Source: Nematostella vectensis | Taxonomy: Eukaryota > Cnidaria > Anthozoa > Actiniaria > Edwardsiidae | Assembly: GCF_932526225.1 (NCBI RefSeq) | Contig: NC_064043.1 | Coordinates: 4,083,501 to 4,147,500 of the forward strand | Direction: 5' to 3' | DNA: 64,000 nucleotides | Shown: piece after piece, positions 58,446 to 64,000 of the stretch | Numbering within the stretch: the first letter of the stretch is position 1 | Layout: each line of letters opens with the position of its first letter | Position numbers and translations under genes: made by a program | Notes under the pieces: model-generated | Told to the model about the DNA's origin: nothing | Seen by the model: the letters and a program-made list of their open reading frames with translations, nothing else | The model's database searches: none

Positions 58446-60160
58446 CTGGGGACGAAGGTGAGTTTGTCAAGACAAAAGATACTCGCGGCTACAAAAGGCT
58501 AGAGCTTCGCGCACGGTAACTTTCACGAATTTCGCAAGTAGTACTTTTTCCACGCATCAAAAAGTTTAAAATTAACAAGAAATTTGTTTTGCAAAAATTA
58601 ATGCACTGCCGATTTTTATTTAAACATTTAAGAATTTTTGTCGGCACACAAATTAAGATCAGCTGATATGCTCTGTTCAATACAGTATAAGCTCTACTGT
58701 GGTGTAATTAATCAAATTGAAGAATACAATAGAGCATACACGACTCTATGGAATCCCAATTACCCAAAGACTCGAGCACCCAGCTAATTCAAAGTCTGCA
58801 TTAGTGCTCCGAAAACACGTGTTAGGAACTCCCCTGACCACTCATAGAACTAATTTTGAGTCCCCTAGATATCATAAGTTATTCCTACTCGAATAACTTC
58901 AAATGTCTTAATAAAGGGCTCGGCCTTACTGAGGTTCGTTTATATATATTTCAACATACGATAAAATCACACCCGATAACTCAAACTATATAAGGCTTTA
59001 CGGACTATATACCGCCGCTTGCCGATGAATGGGAGATCACACTTGCTAAGGGCGGCGTTTTTCTTTTCTTTTTTTCTTTCGCGTGTGCTACACAATAGAT
59101 CGGGCCGGCGTAACAAACGAGATCCATTATACCGGAATCGGTTTGGAAAACAATGGAACGATTAACGATAGACATATTTGATGACTCAGCATCGGAGGGT
59201 ATCTTAAACTTAATAACCAGCTTGTTGTGTGTGTTTAGTATATCACAAGAAGGCTGTAACATAATCAATCAATTTATTTTACATCTAACAGACGCAGGAA
59301 GTGGTTGCCAAATCTCCCGAGCGTAAGGCACGAGTTATGTAGATAGGCTGGATCACTTTCGGTTTGTGTTATATTCAGGCCCGAGATACGCAGGCAATAG
59401 AAAGTAGTGGTCAATGTGTCGGGAAAAAGAATCGAATATCTTTTGTTCTATACGCTTTGTTTGAGACTGGATGGGTTAAATGCTCTAGACGCGAACCCAG
59501 ATAACCCGAATTTCTCCGTAACTCGAACTCTGAGCTTCTTCCCTTGGGTTTGGTCCTAATTCGAGTCATTTTTACCCCGGTAATTCGAGCTCGAGACCGG
59601 ATAACTCCAACCAACGCACGCTTGAAGTATTTGTCGTTTCTGTGGCTACATTTTACCTCTTTAACTACAACTTTTCCCTTACTTCAAAAAAAAAAAAAAT
59701 GCAATGGATCCGCTGGTGGCAACAACTAAAGCGGGGTTTTCCCTAGGCAGGTTCAACCCAATCAGCGTTACTTTTTGATGACGTGACACCTGAGTAAACG
59801 AAACCCGAGGAAACCGTGGGCTCACATTGAAACCGGATGCTCCCGCGTCATACCTTAGTCAAACAAATCACGTCGACAGAGGAGATACCGGCGGAGAAAA
59901 CTTTTAGTCTTCCCCGCTATATTGGCCGACAATTGAGGTAACTTGGCCCGAATAGATCGACATTGTATATCTGTCCTGTATTGATTAGATCATTTGTACA
60001 AGCGAATGATACATGCGCTACTACTCGCATCGGGGCGGAAGATAAGAGTCATATCAAGACGGGATATAGTAATGTGAATTTTTAACAAATCACACGCTTG
60101 AAGTGATACCTATACTAAATAATTTCATAGATGTCTTTCTACTCCCAATGTTTTTTTCAG
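58446..60160. other. Region between CEP135-like exons and the zinc-finger gene
   Basis: No exon with similarity to the CEP135 N-terminus was found here on the minus strand. A CCAATCA word and a CRE-like TGACGTGAC at 59755-59790 lie upstream of the zinc-finger gene and could belong to its promoter or to a shared divergent promoter. The remainder is AT-rich with short ORFs of no recognisable type. Confidence 0.4.
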
Positions 60161-60261
60161 CGCATTGAAGAATATCTAAGATGCTTGGTAGAGTTTATAG
60201 AGTTACCAACGTGAGCATTGTAACGCAATCGCTGAGACTAAACATCCTGTGTTGCAGTATT

Positions 60262-63200
60262 ATGAGTGAGTCTCAATGGTACAGTTATCACTCCAAGGCA
60301 GGCGAACTGTTGTTCTACTATAACCACTTCACGGATGAGTATAGATGGGTCCAGGGGAGATCTCAAGTAAGTATAGCCAACACTCTCGTGTGCGGACACG
60401 TTTAGTTACCCCCAATGAATGGCTATGCCAAATGCTATGAGCTCCCTTGCGCGCTATTTAACATTTTTAGCGCGTTCATAATATTCATTATTTCAGATCG
60501 TTCTCCCCTATTAACTCTGGTCCACGGACGTCTAGCCATATAAATCTCCACGGAAAATAGTATTGTATGAGGGGGAGGGGAAATCACTTTTGAATAGCTT
60601 GGATACAACGAAAGCTCTGCTCATTTTAAACAAGTTTATGTCTGAAAAGGGAAGGGGCCGCGAAAATAACAAAGCTCAAATGCTTGAGAAGAAGTAGGAA
60701 TTAAAAGAGCTTCCCTGAAGCAATTCGGAAAGTGTCGATTTATGCACAGGTCAAACGTCCGCTAGACCGCATCATTAGCATTTGCTTCTAATTGTTTGGA
60801 CACCTTTGTGTAAACATGTTATTGTTTCCCTTAATTAAAAAAGTGTAGGTTTTTGTGCGCCAAAATGACTGAAAATTATAGTGACAAATGCCGCCCGGGT
60901 CGCGATATATCGTGTGATTTTTTTTTTATTACTTTGTCTGCGCAAGGTAAAACCGCAATACCATGCGCTGTAGGCTAATTAATTTCCATTTGAGCTATAG
61001 ATCCACAAATTCTAAATCACCGATGCAACGAAAGCGGCATCCCAGGCTTATGGAAGAAAATAAACGAAATTATATTTTCAAACATTTTTATGATTTTATT
61101 TTTTCGAATGCGCAATTGAAAAAAAAAAACCGTTTGACTTATTTCAGACTCTCGATAGTGGAAATGAGGGCCCGCTTATGCTAGACCGACTAACAAAAGT
61201 GAAAACAGAAAGTATCGCACACATTGAAAAATACGACAAGAGGCCACGCAATGAAGAAGAAGAGCGAGTCGTGGATGTAACGAAACGCGACACGGAGGAC
61301 TTGGGTACGGTAAAGTGCGAGGAACAGGAGGAAGTGCAGATAATGAACGAGGTGGGAGAGGAAGAGGATGACGATGTCATTTTTGAGGAGGCGGAGAAAG
61401 AGGAGGTTGGGGTGGAAGATAAGGAAGAGGTGAAAAAGGAGGGAGGAGAAAGAGATGGGGAGGTGTTAGTGATGGGATACGAGGATGAGGAAAAAGTAAA
61501 CGATTTAGTGATTGAAGAGGTGAAGGACGAGAAGGAGGAAGACGACGACGATGAGGATGATGTTTTGTTAGGAAAGGAGGAGGAGAGAGAGGTAACTGAT
61601 GATTATATGCATTGCACACAAGTGACAAGCTCACCAGGATGTTACATCAAGGAGGAGACAAACTTGTGGGAAAAACTTGCTTCTGGTAGCCCTCTCAATG
61701 ATTGTATTCAACAAATCAAAAAAGAACAGGCGGGAGATATATCAAAGAGCCAGGATGGTACAGGCTGTAGAGTTAAGGTGGAAAAAGATCTAGAAAATAA
61801 CACTATACGAGAGCATGGAGAATTAACAGCGAGAAAGGAAGAGAGAGCAATATGGCCAGAGACTGACATGGAAAATTGCGAAGAGGCTGCTCAGAGCTCC
61901 AGACAACAAGAAGGAAATGAAAGCAAGAGGTCAGACATTGTGGCAAAGAAGAGAAAGGTCATACCGGCTAATAGGGACAGTTCAAAGAAGCAAGTGAAAA
62001 AGAAGAGAAAGGCAAACAGTACTGCAATAACTGAGGAAAAGAAGGATACAACTAAGGACTTAGATTCCAAACAGTTAAACACTGGCGAGAAAAATATTAG
62101 GGCTATTAGGGATTTAGAAAATAAAGAGATTAGTACAGAGAAAAGGAGGAAAGCTAGGCGTAAGAAGTTTGAAAGTTCTGGCGATTCAAAGCAAAGATTC
62201 CAGTGCAGCTATTGCAGCAAGCAGTTTGGAAGAATGGAACACTTGCAAGCACATGAGAGGACTCACACAGGAGAGAAGCCATATATCTGCCATTACTGTG
62301 GCAAGGCATTCGCTCAGACCTCCAACCTCGCCCGACATACAAGGTCCCACACAAATGAGAAACCATATGAATGCAGATACTGTGACAAGCAGTTTGCAGA
62401 TTTTTCTTCCTGCAAGAGACATGAATGGCAACATACCGGTGAGAAACCTTACTCATGTAAGATATGCGGTAAGGGGTTTACAAATCCTGGCAATGTTACT
62501 AGCCACATGAAACAGCATTCTGATGAGAAGGGGTACAAGTGTGTGGAGTGCGGGAGAGCATTTAAACTGTCTACAACCTTGAAGACACACATGTGGGTCC
62601 ATAAGGAGAAAAAGCCCTTGGAATGCACAGAGTGCGATAAATCCTTTGTCCAGGAGTCTGCTCTTAGAGTACATATGATGAGACATGATGGTGTCAAACC
62701 CTTTTCTTGCCCTCTGTGCACCCAGAGATTCGTAAACCAGTCAGCACTGAATGTTCACCAGAAAGTGCATAGCGAGGAAAGGCCATACAAATGTGAGGTC
62801 TGCATGAAGGCTTTCAAGTGCTCAACACATTTGATTCGCCACGGTAAGATCCATGTAGGGAATAAGCCCTTTAAATGCAATGATTGCGATGCAGCATTTT
62901 TTGCAGCACATGAATTGAAGAAGCACAGCAGACGGCATACAGGGGAAAAGCCTTATGCATGTGTGAACTGTAACAAGGCATTTAGTTCTTCTTCCTCGCT
63001 GAGTCTTCACATGAAGCGACATGCTGGAGACACACCCCACAAATGTGATATCTGTGGCAAAGGATTTGTGAACAAGGGGGCACTAAAGCTTCACATCGTA
63101 GGAGTTCACACGGATAAAAAACCTCATCAATGTCAACTCTGTGGAAAACCTTTCTTACACAGTTGCTCTTTGGAAGTTCACATGAGGAGTCATACAGGAG

Positions 63201-63385
63201 AGAAGGAGTTCATCTGCAAGATCTGTGGCAAGGCGTCAACTACAAGGGATGCCCTCAAAAGGCATTTGCGCATTCATACAGGTGAAAGACCTTATAAGTG
63301 CAAGATCTGCAAAAGGGCATTTGGGGATGCAAGTTCGAGGAACAAACACGAGAAGAGACACTCTAGTTCTGGTGTGAGTCAGTAG
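60262..63385 (+). CDS. WW-like motif plus 14 C2H2 zinc fingers, probable DNA-binding regulator
   Basis: Exon 1 is 60262-60366 (donor CAA/GTAAGT) and exon 2 is 61148-63385 (acceptor ATTTCAG), in phase 0. Exon 1 encodes a WW-like motif: SQWYSYHSKAGELLFYYNHF, then RW. Exon 2 encodes a long Glu/Asp-rich region, two basic nuclear-localisation-like clusters (KKRKV, KKKRKA) and 14 consecutive C2H2 fingers from FQCSYCSKQF to YKCKICKRAF, mostly with GEKPY-type linkers. Finger 13 has Ala-Ser where the conserved aromatic is usual (CGKASTT). An in-frame ATG at 60181 could extend the start by 27 residues, but an acceptor-like TTGCAG at 60252-60257 favours 60262. The ORF ends RHSSSGVSQ, but a strong donor GTGAGT at 63373 allows splicing before the stop. 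Confidence 0.87.
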
Positions 63386-64000
63386 CCTTGTGTTCACATT
63401 ATAGGAACTCTAGTTATGGTGTAAGTCAGGAACCTTGTGTTCACATTATAGGAACGCTAGACACTCTAGTTCTGGTGTAAGTCAGTAGCCTTGTGTTCAC
63501 ATTATAGGAACGCTAGACACTCTAGTTCTGGTGTAAGTCAGTAGCCTTGTGTTCACATTATAGGAACGCTAGACACTCTAGTTCTGGTGTGAGTCAGTAG
63601 CCTTGTGTTCACATTATAGGGACTCTAGTTATGGTGTAAGTCAGTAGCCTTGTGTTCACATTATAGGAACGCTAGACACTCTAGTTCTGGTGTGAGTCAG
63701 TAGCCTTGTGTTCACATTATAGGAACTCTAGACACTCTAGTTCTGGTGTAAGTCAGTAGCCTTGTGTTCACATTATAGGAACTCTAGACACTCTAGTTCT
63801 GGTGTAAGTCAGTAGCCTTGTGTTCACATTATAGGAACGCTAGACACTCTAGTTCTGGTGTAAGTCAGTAGCCTTGTGTTCACATTATAGGAACGCTAGA
63901 CACTCTAGTTCTGGTGTAAGTCAGTAGCCTTGTGTTCACATTATAGGGACTATAGACACTCTAGTTCTGGTGTGAGTCAGGAACCTTGTGTTCACATTAT
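63357..64000 (+). repeat. 56-bp tandem array covering the 3' end of the zinc-finger ORF and a donor-like GTRAGT
   Basis: The unit is CACTCTAGTTCTGGT/GTAAGTCAG then TAGCCTTGTGTTCACATTAT and AGGAACGCTAGA. About 12 copies (56 or about 42 bp) run to the window edge. The first unit includes the last codons and stop of the zinc-finger ORF. Each unit carries GGT/GTGAGT or GGT/GTAAGT, a consensus 5' splice site. Confidence 0.93.

Noticed and set aside
61377-61634. Minus-strand ORF rich in proline and leucine
   Set aside because: Shadow of the acidic region of the zinc-finger gene.

Overview
This window is metazoan nuclear DNA. The genes are split by spliceosomal introns with GT-AG junctions, there are no operons, and the sequence is full of transposon relics and minisatellites. 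Gene content and element types suggest a cnidarian, probably a sea anemone such as Nematostella; that assignment is inference, since no search could be run.

Layout: (1) 2449-13902, + strand: a complete PLRG1 (Prp46-type WD40 splicing factor) gene in 13 coding exons with consistent phases (519 aa). Introns 7, 8, 9 and 11 each carry a copy of one box H/ACA snoRNA family. Other introns hold a TTAA-flanked MITE, a TIR element and tRNA-derived SINE-like pieces. (2) 14667-16932, - strand: a two-exon GT31 glycosyltransferase (432 aa). (3) 16.8-21.2 kb: a truncated Ty3/Gypsy element with one 122-bp LTR, a tandem array, and a partial inverted copy of the glycosyltransferase first exon. (4) 23256-28418, - strand: a single-pass membrane protein gene with signal peptide, LDLa module, TM helix and Ser-rich tail. 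(5) 28.4-33.7 kb: mostly non-coding, with a 1.5 kb TIR element. (6) 33.7-58.4 kb, - strand: the C-terminal 788 codons of a CEP135/TSGA10-family centriolar coiled-coil protein in 19 phase-consistent exons; the N-terminal exons were not found. (7) 60262-63385, + strand: a gene joining a WW-like motif to 14 C2H2 zinc fingers.

The most striking signal is the minisatellites of the CEP135-like gene and its neighbours. They are not random intronic repeats. In at least seven CEP135-like introns the repeat unit contains the last nucleotides of the upstream exon plus its 5' splice site, so one authentic donor is followed by 1 to about 44 near-copies. The same is seen at the 3' end of the zinc-finger ORF. 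Two other places (the LDLa exon and the last CEP135-like exon) show the mirror case: amplified 3' splice sites with the exon start. Higher-order repeats (468 bp = 13 x 36; 793 bp = 12 x 66 + 1) show recent block duplication. The long ORFs running through these arrays are by-products of unit length.

The genes share no obvious pathway. PLRG1 is a housekeeping splicing factor and snoRNA host, and the CEP135-like gene is centriolar.
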